Below the pieces are notes generated by a model. The model saw nothing but the letters and a program-made list of their open reading frames with translations, was not told the DNA's origin and searched no databases. A stretch of DNA of 64,000 nucleotides, taken from contig NZ_CP009244.1 in NCBI RefSeq assembly GCF_001941425.1, positions 186,001-250,000 on the forward strand, in the 5' to 3' direction. This DNA comes from Corynebacterium ammoniagenes DSM 20306. Lineage in GTDB: Bacteria > Actinomycetota > Actinomycetes > Mycobacteriales > Mycobacteriaceae. The translations under genes were made by a program, and so were the position numbers. Numbering within the stretch: the stretch's first letter is position 1; every line of letters starts with the position of its first letter. This document shows positions 44,385 through 52,377 of this stretch, piece by piece.

Positions 44385-45763
44385 GGGCTAAGGGAACAAA
44401 AACGTGTCTATCGGCGTGTCGGGTTAGGTGCCGATCCAGCCTTTTTGGATGCCGAGGTTGTGGCTGTATTCGGTTGAGATAGCGTTGTCGTAGAGGGCTG
44501 GTCTTCCTGTTTCTTGGTTGGCTTGGTTCTCGTTGTGGGTCGTGGCGTTTACCTTGGACAGTGCGTCACGGCCCCAATTGCATTCTTTGGCTATTTCTTG
44601 TGGGTCTTTCGGGCGATGTGTGCGCAGGTATAGCCACCAGTCGATGGTTTTGCGTTGTCGTTCACCGCTTCTTCCTCGGTGGAGTCTGGCGTGTTGTTTG
44701 AGTGGGGAGTTAAATCCGCCTTCCAGGCTGTTGGTGGTGCAGGCCCACTTAATATCGGGGTCAGCCGGATTCTGTGGTGGGTTGAGGTAGGTAAATAGCC
44801 ATTGTTTACGGTCGAGGTTTTCGAGACTGTAATAGGCTTTACGCACTCGAAGGTGGGTAAATTCTCTTTTCCCGGTGATGATCGACAAGGTCTTTTCGTT
44901 GAGGTAGTCCTTGTATGTCACATAGAAGTTGTGCAGTTGTGCCGACCATTGAGCTGCTTGGTCCAGGTCGGTAATTCGGCTGAGTGTGCGTGCCAGGCGG
45001 TAGATGTCTTGTCCGGCGTTGGTGCGTGGTTGTGAGGTGACATAGCGGCGTACGACGCGTTGGGCGTGGACGAGGCAGCGTTGGATGCGTGTGCTGGGCC
45101 AGTCTTTTTTGATGGCGCTGTAGGCACCGCGTCCACCGTCTAAGCAAACCATCAGGGGTGCGGGGATCGGTTGGAGCAGCCTGAGGTAGTCATGGGTGTT
45201 TTCTTCTTTCGCCCAAACCCAGTTGACGATGTGGTTTTTCGTGGAGGCAATTAGTAGACAACCGGCAGAGAGGTGGGTTCCGTCGATAAATAGTTGGTCG
45301 AAGATGCGGTGGGGATCGACTGGGTCTGGGGTGGGGATGTACCAGAAGGTGCGAAACCGGGTGCTGAGGTAGCGGCGTGATATTCCCATGTCACAGGCGA
45401 TGGTGTCCATGGATTGTTGGCCTGTGACATGGGTGATGAAGCGTTTAAAGTCCGCAGCGAGTCGCTTATCGCGGCGTTGTTTCGTGGTGCTAGCGCCGCA
45501 GGTTGTGGATTTACAGCGCCAGCGTTGTGTGCCTTTGGAGGTAAATCCATTGCGTTTCATCAGCTCATGGCAGACCGGGCATAGTGGATGGTTTTTCGTC
45601 ATTCCACCAGCAGATAACGGCAGGTAACACAGGTTTGGTACTGATCCCGGTATTGACCGAGATTGAGCTGTTTATAACACTGAAAAGATTACATACCTAC
45701 GCTTTATTAGAGACAACCTGGGGATATATCAGGATCCTGGACACACTTCTGTTCCCTTAGCCC
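44385..45763 (-). mobile_element. Complete IS1249-type (IS256-family) insertion sequence
   Basis: The element is 1379 bp long. The ends carry 24-bp inverted repeats (44385-44408 and 45740-45763, 21 of 24 positions identical, the outer 14 perfect). Identical 8-bp direct repeats GGGCCTAA flank both ends, the expected product of IS256-family transposition. The single transposase frame is intact. The perfect target duplication points to a recent insertion. It sits between the two paralogous mini-protein genes without breaking either. Confidence 0.95.
44424..45602 (-). CDS. IS1249-type DDE transposase
   Basis: The protein has 392 residues. The N-terminal zinc-ribbon region has CPVCHELMKRNGF and WRCKSTTCG, followed by a helix-turn-helix-like DTIACDMGISRRYLSTRF. 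The DDE catalytic residues are visible as LFIDGTHLS (first Asp), MVCLDGGRGAY (second Asp) and TTNSLEGGFNSPLK (Glu). The length and motif form fit the IS1249 branch of the IS256 family, known in corynebacteria. No frameshift or early stop is seen, so the element is potentially active. Confidence 0.95.
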   Translation of the reverse strand: MTKNHPLCPVCHELMKRNGFTSKGTQRWRCKSTTCGASTTKQRRDKRLAADFKRFITHVTGQQSMDTIACDMGISRRYLSTRFRTFWYIPTPDPVDPHRIFDQLFIDGTHLSAGCLLIASTKNHIVNWVWAKEENTHDYLRLLQPIPAPLMVCLDGGRGAYSAIKKDWPSTRIQRCLVHAQRVVRRYVTSQPRTNAGQDIYRLARTLSRITDLDQAAQWSAQLHNFYVTYKDYLNEKTLSIITGKREFTHLRVRKAYYSLENLDRKQWLFTYLNPPQNPADPDIKWACTTNSLEGGFNSPLKQHARLHRGRSGERQRKTIDWWLYLRTHRPKDPQEIAKECNWGRDALSKVNATTHNENQANQETGRPALYDNAISTEYSHNLGIQKGWIGT

Positions 45764-45771
45764 GGGCCTAA
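45764..45771. repeat. 8-bp target-site duplication, right copy
   Basis: GGGCCTAA, identical to the copy at 44377-44384, immediately outside the right inverted repeat. Confidence 0.9.
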
Positions 45772-45947
45772 GGGGGGAAGTAAGGGCAACGTAAATGAGG
45801 TGTGGTTTGCGCTTCACGGCGTAGCCGCTGGAAGTGCCAGGGATTTATTAAGTTTTGTCACCATAATTGATCTCGTTTTTGAAAAATAATCACGATAAAT
45901 CTAGTGCAAGTGCAGTCAGGTGATGATGAAGTCGAATTTCTGCATTT

Positions 45948-45975
45948 TTGCTGACGACAGTAAGTGCTATAGTAT
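45948..45975 (+). promoter_or_regulatory. Candidate promoter of second mini-protein gene
   Basis: TTGCTG (45948-45953) is followed after 16 bases by TAGTAT, overlapping TATAGT, which resembles -35 and -10 hexamers. The predicted start would give a leader of about 50 bases before ATG 46032. Confidence 0.45.
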
Positions 45976-46031
45976 GATGAATAGCTGAGCTCGCCGACTG
46001 GCTAGCTTAAATCACACGAAAGGATCTCATC

Positions 46032-46181
46032 ATGATCGAGACACTTATTGACTCTCTTGCAACCGCATTCGGCCAGGTTGTTGACCTCGTTAGCAGCTTC
46101 TTCGTTGGTCCTGACGCAGAAGGCGGCGTTTTCGGTGCTTTCAGCGACCTGTCCTCCAAGCTCTTCACCGAGGGTGAGTAA
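46032..46181 (+). CDS. 49-residue amphipathic mini-protein, paralogue of the one at 44134
   Basis: A 49-codon frame encodes MIETLIDSLATAFGQVVDLV, then SSFFVGPDAEGGVFGAF and SDLSSKLFTEGE. GAAAGGA lies 7 bases before the ATG and a 19-bp perfect hairpin follows the stop. Compared with the first copy, the N-terminal TAFxQVVxLVS block and the C-terminal FxxxSxLSSxLF block are conserved, with a longer middle (VGPDAEGG) and an acidic tail. It has no leader, cysteine or aromatic-rich region. Leaderless acidic helical chains of this size are typical of corynebacterial PorA/PorH-type outer-membrane peptides; the actual role is unproven. Confidence 0.82.
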   Translation: MIETLIDSLATAFGQVVDLVSSFFVGPDAEGGVFGAFSDLSSKLFTEGE

Positions 46182-46230
46182 TAGTCCTGCTCTCCTGATC
46201 TAAGGGCAGCCCCACGGGGCTAGAGTTTTA

Positions 46231-46276
46231 AGCGACGCTGCCGCCATCTAGAAAGATGGCGGCAGCGTCGCTTTCT
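46231..46276 (+). terminator. Very strong hairpin after second mini-protein
   Basis: AGCGACGCTGCCGCCATCT (46231-46249) and its exact complement (46254-46272) form a 19-bp stem with a 4-base loop, followed by TTTC. Confidence 0.92.
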
Positions 46277-46657
46277 GCATATCCATAGTCGGGGAATTAT
46301 AGCGGCTGTGGAAGCACTTTCTAAGACACCGGGAATGGAACGTAGAAAACCATGTGACGCTTGTGTTCGGACGTTGAAATTGCAGATTGGTTAGGCCACT
46401 GAAGTGCTTGCGTTTTAGAATCTTTGATGGGTGAATTAAAAAGTTAAATGTTCCATGCGTGGTTCGGTAGCATCATCCATGCCGAGTTATATCGATACAG
46501 GGGTTTCAAGGGCTCACGACGAAGCTATCGGCTAGATCTAATTTCGTGAGAAGAAACGGAACTCAAGTTGCCTGGGGAGCGGTGTAGGTTACGAATCTTA
46601 CGGGTTCTCGAATGGAACTAGCTAACACCGGGCTAACTACTGCGACGGGCTGGGAAA
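46277..46657. other. Gene-free stretch
   Basis: About 380 bases of mixed composition with no supported gene, RNA or clear hairpin. It lies downstream of both the second mini-protein and the convergent lipoprotein gene. Confidence 0.5.
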
Positions 46658-47296
46658 CTAAGATCCTTGGTTCGGGAATGTTCCCTCGGTGCCGAGTTGG
46701 TTGGTGGCTTCGTCCCAGAAGAAGGTGACGGTGGCGGTGTAGTTGGGGGATTCGGCGTTGGAGCCGCCGGCATCGTCAAGCGCTTCCCAGTCTTTGTAGG
46801 TGACTACGAGGGCGTTGCCTTTGTCTTCGATGTTCATCGCTTGTTGCGGGTAGGTGGAATCAATGCCGATGTACTCGCCGTGGTGGAAGAACAGGATCTG
46901 GGTGCCGAACTGAGAGTTACCTTGGGGCCGTTGGACTAACAGTGCGTAGCTTAAATCAGCGCAGGGGTCGTAATTGCTGTCGCCTTCGTAGACCCAGGCG
47001 GTGTTGGGAGCACTTGGTGGTTCCAACGTGGAGATGGGCGCGGTGATGGCGTCGCTGGAGGGGGAGATGCCGCAATCCGCGGGAGGTGGCGTGGTTGCAG
47101 GGGGTTCTGTGGTTGCTTCGCCGTCATTGCCGGGGGCGGGGGACTCGGTGGTCTGAGGGGGTTCGTCGGCCGGGGCGGTGACGGTAGAGGTGACGGTGGT
47201 TGGGTTGGCCTCTTGGGCGGAGTCCTCAGTGCCTGAGCATGATGTCAGGGCGAGTGAGGTTAAAGCTGCGGCTATGACGGGAAGTGCGCGGCGCAT
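46658..47296 (-). CDS. LppP/LprE-type lipoprotein
   Basis: The protein has 212 residues. The signal peptide RRALPVIAAALTSLALTSC ends in a lipobox (LTSC) for lipid attachment. A low-complexity Thr/Pro/Glu linker (about residues 25-75) carries the fold away from the membrane. The C-terminal domain, from CGISPSS to the end, contains NTAWVYEGDSNYDPCADLSYALL, LFFHHGEYIGIDS and a TVTFFWD strand, resembling the LppP/LprE lipoprotein family of mycolate-containing bacteria. Two cysteines probably pair. Function is unknown; the location should be the cell envelope. Confidence 0.85.
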   Translation of the reverse strand: MRRALPVIAAALTSLALTSCSGTEDSAQEANPTTVTSTVTAPADEPPQTTESPAPGNDGEATTEPPATTPPPADCGISPSSDAITAPISTLEPPSAPNTAWVYEGDSNYDPCADLSYALLVQRPQGNSQFGTQILFFHHGEYIGIDSTYPQQAMNIEDKGNALVVTYKDWEALDDAGGSNAESPNYTATVTFFWDEATNQLGTEGTFPNQGS

Positions 47297-47583
47297 TGTG
47301 GGCGCTCCTTAGTGCGTGGGCAGTAGTAATTGATCGTACTGCGTCTTATCCCGTGTGTGAATAGGCGATTTTAGGATTGTTTCGGGCCAGCGTGCGATTT
47401 TAGTTTCGGATTGCTAGTTAAATTGCCCGTTATAGTGCGTATATGACTTTCGGCAATTAATTATCAGGCAGTCTAAGCTAGGTAGGGCTGAAGAAAAGTT
47501 TTCCACATCTCGTAAAAGTTGCGGGCGGCAATTGATGGCTGCCTGACGATGACGCAGGAATGATGTGGTCCATGGAGGTGCAC

Positions 47584-48948
47584 ATGAGCGATACGACTGA
47601 ACAGTCTATGGATGTCTTAGATGATTGGCTGAAGACTGAAAAGGGCATCGACCCGAAAGATGCGCCTCGATTGCAAAAGCTGCTGGCGGAGACGCCGCTC
47701 CAAGAGGTCATCGCGCTCGTGGAGCGCCACAACGCGGTGCGCGCAGCCTTAGCATTGCGGCTTTTGCCGCGGCAGCGCTCCATTGAGGTCTTTGACGCGT
47801 TGGACTCCGCGCACCAGGCAGACCTCATTGACGAGCTGGGTAATGCGGAAGTCTTTGAATTCTTCGATGAACTAGACCCTGATGACCGAGTGTCACTGCT
47901 TGATGAGTTGCCCGCGGAAATTGCTGACCGATTGCTGCGTTCTTTGGATAAGGATGAGCGCGACGTCACGGGCGTGGTCCTGGGGTACCCGAAGGGAAGC
48001 ATCGGTAGGCGAATGAGCCCGCAGGTGCCGCAGATTTACCCCGAGATGACTGTCGTCGAAGCCTTGGCGCGGGTCCGCGAGACTGCGGATGAGCTAGAAA
48101 CCATCTACACCTTGCCGGTTACGCGCAAAGACCGCCGGTTAGTGGGAGTTATTTCTTTCCGCACCTTGTTCACTGCGCGCGGAAACCGATTGGTTGAAGA
48201 CTTAATGAGCGACCCAGTCTTTGCCTATGCACACGATGACGCAGAAGAGACCGCCCGCTGGTTCATGCCGTTGGACTTTCTTGCTATGCCGATCGTGGAT
48301 GAATCCCGTCGGCTCGTGGGAATTTTGATGTGGGATGACGCAGCGGACATCCTAGAGGAAGAAGACACTGAGGACTCGGCGCGCTCTGGCGGTACGGAAG
48401 CACTGCAGCAGCCTTATATGTCCACGCCGCTGTTGAAGTTAGTGCGCTCGCGCATCGTTTGGCTTCTAGTTCTTGCTGTCTCGGCACTGCTGACAGTAAA
48501 AGTATTGGATAGCTTTGAAGATACACTCGCCGCAGCCGTGGTGCTTTCGCTGTTTATCCCCTTGCTAACGGGTACTGGCGGCAACACTGGCAACCAGGCT
48601 GCAACTACCGTCACGCGTGCTTTAGCGCTCGGTGACGTTCGCTCCAAAGACTTCATTCAAGTGCTCTGGCGCGAGCTGCGCGTGGGCCTAGTTCTGGGCA
48701 GTATGCTCGGTGCCTTGGGCTTTATTCTGGCCACCTTTGTCTACGGCCTAGACATTGGCATCGTAATCGGACTGACCCTACTGTTGATCTGTACGATGTC
48801 AGCAACGGTTGGCGGACTGATGCCGATTTTGGCTAAGACTATCGGCGCCGACCCAGCAGTATTCTCTAATCCCTTTATCTCGACCTTCTGTGACGCAACG
48901 GGACTCATCATCTACTTCCTCATTGCAACCTCGGTGCTAGGTTTGTAA
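47584..48948 (+). CDS. mgtE: Magnesium transporter MgtE
   Basis: This roughly 454-residue protein has an N-terminal helical MgtE_N domain (about residues 35-130, with EVFEFFDELDPDDRVSLLDELP), a pair of CBS domains (about 135-260, with MSPQVPQIYPEMTVVEAL and VEDLMSDPVFAYAHDDAEE), a plug helix and five C-terminal membrane helices. The pore segment FIPLLTGTGGNTGNQAATTV is fully conserved. The cytosolic domains sense Mg2+ and gate the channel. ATG 47584 was chosen because GGAGG lies just upstream; an in-frame ATG at 47560 is weaker. Confidence 0.94.
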   Translation: MSDTTEQSMDVLDDWLKTEKGIDPKDAPRLQKLLAETPLQEVIALVERHNAVRAALALRLLPRQRSIEVFDALDSAHQADLIDELGNAEVFEFFDELDPDDRVSLLDELPAEIADRLLRSLDKDERDVTGVVLGYPKGSIGRRMSPQVPQIYPEMTVVEALARVRETADELETIYTLPVTRKDRRLVGVISFRTLFTARGNRLVEDLMSDPVFAYAHDDAEETARWFMPLDFLAMPIVDESRRLVGILMWDDAADILEEEDTEDSARSGGTEALQQPYMSTPLLKLVRSRIVWLLVLAVSALLTVKVLDSFEDTLAAAVVLSLFIPLLTGTGGNTGNQAATTVTRALALGDVRSKDFIQVLWRELRVGLVLGSMLGALGFILATFVYGLDIGIVIGLTLLLICTMSATVGGLMPILAKTIGADPAVFSNPFISTFCDATGLIIYFLIATSVLGL

Positions 48949-49237
48949 AGGTCTGTATTAGCAAAAACACTCAAATTCCCTAAATTACGTCGATGTAATT
49001 TACCTATACGATCGGGGGTGATTTGGGTGTATTTTTGATATCAAAATAGGCGAGAATTCCTTTCTTGTTAAGAAGTTTTGTAGGTTGTCCGTAGCACCCT
49101 TTCTGTGAATAGAGTCTCTTTCAGCCTTCAAGTTGGTGAGAATTTCGTTTATGCTCTGCACGATTTTCACCACATTGGCGCTTGGGGTCTTGGTTTATGG
49201 AAAGTAGCACCGAGATGAATTAGGAGCACACAATCTT

Positions 49238-50821
49238 ATGTCGACCCCAGTAACGCACGAATCGACGCACGAAGCGGCAGGTGAAGAAGACAAGGGGCCC
49301 AAAGCGCAAGAATGGCGCCGTCAATTAACCGGGCTTTTCGTAGGCCTAATCCTGGCCGCATTGGTTTACCTATTCTTTCCTTCCAACTCAGTTGAAACTG
49401 TTATGGAATCAACTGGTGCTGATCCAGAAGGAGAGTACACTCACCAGTCCCTCCGCATCGTCGCCGCCACCACCGTGCTTATGGGCGCGTGGTGGATGAC
49501 AGAGGCAATTCCGCTCGCAGCCACTGCCTTGCTGCCTATCGTCATCTTCCCGATCACTGGCGTCGCAGAATTTTCTTCCGTCGGCGGGCCTTATGCTTCA
49601 TCCACGATTTTCCTATTCATGGGCGGTTTCTTACTGGCCCTTGGCCTACAGCGCTGGAACCTGCACCGTAGGTTGGCGCTGTATGTGGTGAAGGTTGTCG
49701 GTACTTCGCCAAAACGCCTCATTCTCGGCTTTATGATTGCCACTGGCTTTATGTCCATGTGGGTATCCAACACCGCAACCGCCGTGGTTATGTTGCCAAT
49801 TGGCATTTCCGTGTTGCAGCTCACCGCTGAAACAGTCGGTGGAATGAAAAACCAAAAGAAGTTTGCTACGGCGCTCATGCTGGCTATTGCTTACTCCGCA
49901 TCGATCGGCTCTCTAGGAACCTTGATTGGTACCCCGCCAAATGCCTTGCTTGCCGGGTACATGAAAGAATCCCACGGAATCACCATTGGCTTCGGCCAAT
50001 GGATGCTGGTGGGGTTGCCCGTCGCCATTGTCTTTACCGTTATTGCATGGTTGGTTCTTATCACCGTGTTCAAACCAGAAATGGATCACATCCCCGGTGG
50101 CAAGGAACTCATCAACGATGAGGTTGAAAAGCTGGGCAAGTGGACCGGTCCGCAGATTCAAGTAGGCATCATCTTCCTGTTGGCGGCATTTACCTGGGTT
50201 GCAGTGCCATTGCTTATGGACACTATGGGTTGGGACTTCCCTTATGACGATGCCATCGTGGGTATGACTGCAGGCTTGTTAATGTTCATTCTTCCTGCGG
50301 ACCGCAAGACTGGTGTGCGCCTGCTGGACTGGAAGACTGCAAATGAACTGCCGTGGGACGTCCTGCTGCTTTTCGGTGGTGGCTTATCACTATCCGCAAT
50401 GTTTACCGCGTCAGGCTTGTCCCTATGGATCGGTGAGGTAGCTAAGGGGCTGGGAAGCCTCCCAATCTTCTTGCTCATGGGCGCGGTTGCAGCCTTGGTA
50501 CTTGTCCTGACGGAGTTCACATCCAACACGGCAACCGCAGCGACCTTCCTGCCGATTATGGGAGGCGTTTCCGTTGGTATTGGTCTGACAGCAACCGGCG
50601 AAATTAACGTTCTGCTCCTGACTATCCCAGTGGCGCTGGCCGCAACGTGTGCCTTTATGATGCCGGTGGCCACCCCGCCAAACGCGATTGCCTTCGGCTC
50701 GGGTTATGTCACCATCGGCGAAATGATCAAGGGCGGCGTCTGGCTCAACCTTATTTCTCTGGTTCTGATTACCCTGGCCGCGTATTTTATCGCTGTGCCG
50801 GTATTCGGGTTGGTGTTCTAG
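49238..50821 (+). CDS. DASS-family (SLC13) sodium/dicarboxylate symporter
   Basis: This 527-residue protein has about twelve helices. The two Ser-Asn-Thr signature loops that bind sodium and substrate are present: WVSNTATAVVMLPI (about residue 175) and FTSNTATAATFLPI (about 430). The early motif WWMTEAIPLAATALLPIV (about 84) and late MPVATPPNAIAFGSG are also standard for the family. C. glutamicum DccT is a related transporter for succinate, fumarate and malate. A charged leader of about 40 residues precedes the first helix. It is a single gene ending at a long hairpin. Confidence 0.92.
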   Translation: MSTPVTHESTHEAAGEEDKGPKAQEWRRQLTGLFVGLILAALVYLFFPSNSVETVMESTGADPEGEYTHQSLRIVAATTVLMGAWWMTEAIPLAATALLPIVIFPITGVAEFSSVGGPYASSTIFLFMGGFLLALGLQRWNLHRRLALYVVKVVGTSPKRLILGFMIATGFMSMWVSNTATAVVMLPIGISVLQLTAETVGGMKNQKKFATALMLAIAYSASIGSLGTLIGTPPNALLAGYMKESHGITIGFGQWMLVGLPVAIVFTVIAWLVLITVFKPEMDHIPGGKELINDEVEKLGKWTGPQIQVGIIFLLAAFTWVAVPLLMDTMGWDFPYDDAIVGMTAGLLMFILPADRKTGVRLLDWKTANELPWDVLLLFGGGLSLSAMFTASGLSLWIGEVAKGLGSLPIFLLMGAVAALVLVLTEFTSNTATAATFLPIMGGVSVGIGLTATGEINVLLLTIPVALAATCAFMMPVATPPNAIAFGSGYVTIGEMIKGGVWLNLISLVLITLAAYFIAVPVFGLVF

Positions 50822-50836
50822 CCGCGCTTCTTACTT

Positions 50837-50910
50837 AGTCCAGCTTTTCCACCTTCGATGGGCCAGTGCTTCAATTGATGCCCACCGAAAGGGAGAAAGC
50901 TGGACTTTTG
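50837..50910 (+). terminator. Long terminator hairpin after DASS transporter
   Basis: AGTCCAGCTTT (50837-50847) pairs with AAAGCTGGACT (50896-50906) followed by TTT. The inner segments (CCTTCGATGGGC and GCCCACCGAAAGG) also pair imperfectly, giving one extended stem. Confidence 0.75.
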
Positions 50911-51032
50911 TCATAGCGTATAAAACCGTCGATAAATGCTCGGTAACCAGCGGTTTTGTTAGTTTGAGAAAGTGTGAGTATAGTTAAGCAACGTTGCAGG
51001 GAACACCGCATAGGGGTTCACGGCAATGGAAC

Positions 51033-51105
51033 GCGCCCGTAGCTCAACGGATAGAGCATCTGACTACGGATCAGAAGGTTGGAGGTTCGAATCCTTTCGG
51101 GCGCA
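51033..51105 (+). tRNA. tRNA-Arg(ACG)
   Basis: A 73-base cloverleaf with acceptor GCGCCCG/CGGGCGC, a D arm, an anticodon stem CTGAC/ATCAG-like around ACG, and T arm GGAGGTTCGAATCCTT. The A at position 34 is the target of TadA, which is encoded at 58.9 kb. No CCA is encoded. Confidence 0.96.
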
Positions 51106-51112
51106 CAGTGGA

Positions 51113-51157
51113 AAATCCCGCTACCAGCAAGAATGAACTTGCATGGTAGCGGGATTT
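51113..51157 (+). terminator. Terminator of tRNA-Arg
   Basis: AAATCCCGCTACCA (51113-51126) and TGGTAGCGGGATTT (51144-51157) pair perfectly. An inner GCAAG/CTTGC pair shortens the loop. Confidence 0.85.
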
Positions 51158-51250
51158 GTCGTTTCCTCCCTCGCAATCCGGGGCGGTACGGGAAAGCGGT
51201 AGCGTTTAGAAGTCAGCACACGGTCCGCGATCAGGAAGGCACTCACATAG

Positions 51251-52375
51251 ATGGCTGCACAATCATCAACACTGGAATCTTTTCCTACCAGCGATATGCC
51301 CACCGATATCGCACCTGCGATTGTCATTGGCGTTAGTGCTGTCGGCGCGATCCTGCTTGTCGCCGGCATCTATATCCTCATTCGCGATGGCAGGCGTATT
51401 GCCACACCGATTTACATAACCATGGGCATCGGTCTGCTCGCTATTGGCATCGGAATGCTCTTTAGCAACTTCGGTGACCCGTTTCCGCTGCTAGTCATTC
51501 TCGTTGTTGCCGTGAGCATTTTCCTTTTGGGCAACGTATTAGGCTATCCAGCTTTAGTAATTTTCTTGCTCTATGCCGGGCTGACCATCCTGCGCAGAGA
51601 AAGCCGCTCTTTAGGTAATGCCTTAGCTCTACTCGCGGGCATCGGGCTATTGCTTCTGCCATCGATCTTGCAGCGGTTGGCACCGTCCGACACGATGCGC
51701 CTGGATGCGGCCTATATGGCCAAGTTTGCCCTTCACCTGTCGGTGGTTTTGATTGTTTTATACTTTGGCTTCATCTTCGCGGCGTTTATTGCTGCGTTCG
51801 TGCTGTATCGGTGGCGCCGCTACCGCACCGAGCCCGAGGCCGTTATTGTTTTGGGCTCCGGTCTAATCAATGGCGAAGTTCCACCACTTCTGGCTGCGCG
51901 CTTAGATAAAAGCTTGGAGGTTCAAAAGAAATTCTCCAATCACCCCGTCATCATCACCAGTGGTGGTCAGGGATCCGATGAGCCGCGGCCGGAAGGTGAA
52001 GCGATGCGGGATTATCTACTGTCCAAGGGAGTCGAGCCCGCACGCGTAGTTGCAGAAACCGAATCCCGGAACACGGAAGAAAACCTGCACTTTTCACGCA
52101 AGCTACTAACAGACCCATCTGACCAGGTCGTTGTTGCTACCAGTAGCTACCACGTATTTCGCGCGGCGTTGCTGACGAGGACATTAGGAATGCGTGCACA
52201 CGTCGTTGGCGCACGCACCGCCTGGTACTACTTCCCGAGTGCATTACTGCGCGAATTTGTCGGCATCATCCGCGATAGGTTGTGGTTTACGGTCTTAAGC
52301 GTCGCGGTACTTATCGTCTTCGCGATTAGTTGCACCGCGGTTATCGTGCCCGCTGTGGTCTACGCTGCAGGGTAA
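51251..52375 (+). CDS. YdcF/SanA (DUF218) family membrane protein
   Basis: The protein has 374 residues. The N-terminal 190 residues contain about five membrane helices. A YRWRRYRTEPEAVIVLGSGLING junction leads to a DUF218 domain (about residues 195-330) with LDKSLEVQKKF, VIITSGGQGSDEPRPEGEAM and SRNTEENLHFSRKLL, ending in VVATSSYHVFRA. A final helix closes the protein. Relatives are ElyC, SanA and YdcF, envelope proteins linked to peptidoglycan or lipid-carrier metabolism. The exact activity is unknown. Confidence 0.88.
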   Translation: MAAQSSTLESFPTSDMPTDIAPAIVIGVSAVGAILLVAGIYILIRDGRRIATPIYITMGIGLLAIGIGMLFSNFGDPFPLLVILVVAVSIFLLGNVLGYPALVIFLLYAGLTILRRESRSLGNALALLAGIGLLLLPSILQRLAPSDTMRLDAAYMAKFALHLSVVLIVLYFGFIFAAFIAAFVLYRWRRYRTEPEAVIVLGSGLINGEVPPLLAARLDKSLEVQKKFSNHPVIITSGGQGSDEPRPEGEAMRDYLLSKGVEPARVVAETESRNTEENLHFSRKLLTDPSDQVVVATSSYHVFRAALLTRTLGMRAHVVGARTAWYYFPSALLREFVGIIRDRLWFTVLSVAVLIVFAISCTAVIVPAVVYAAG

Positions 52376-52377
52376 AC

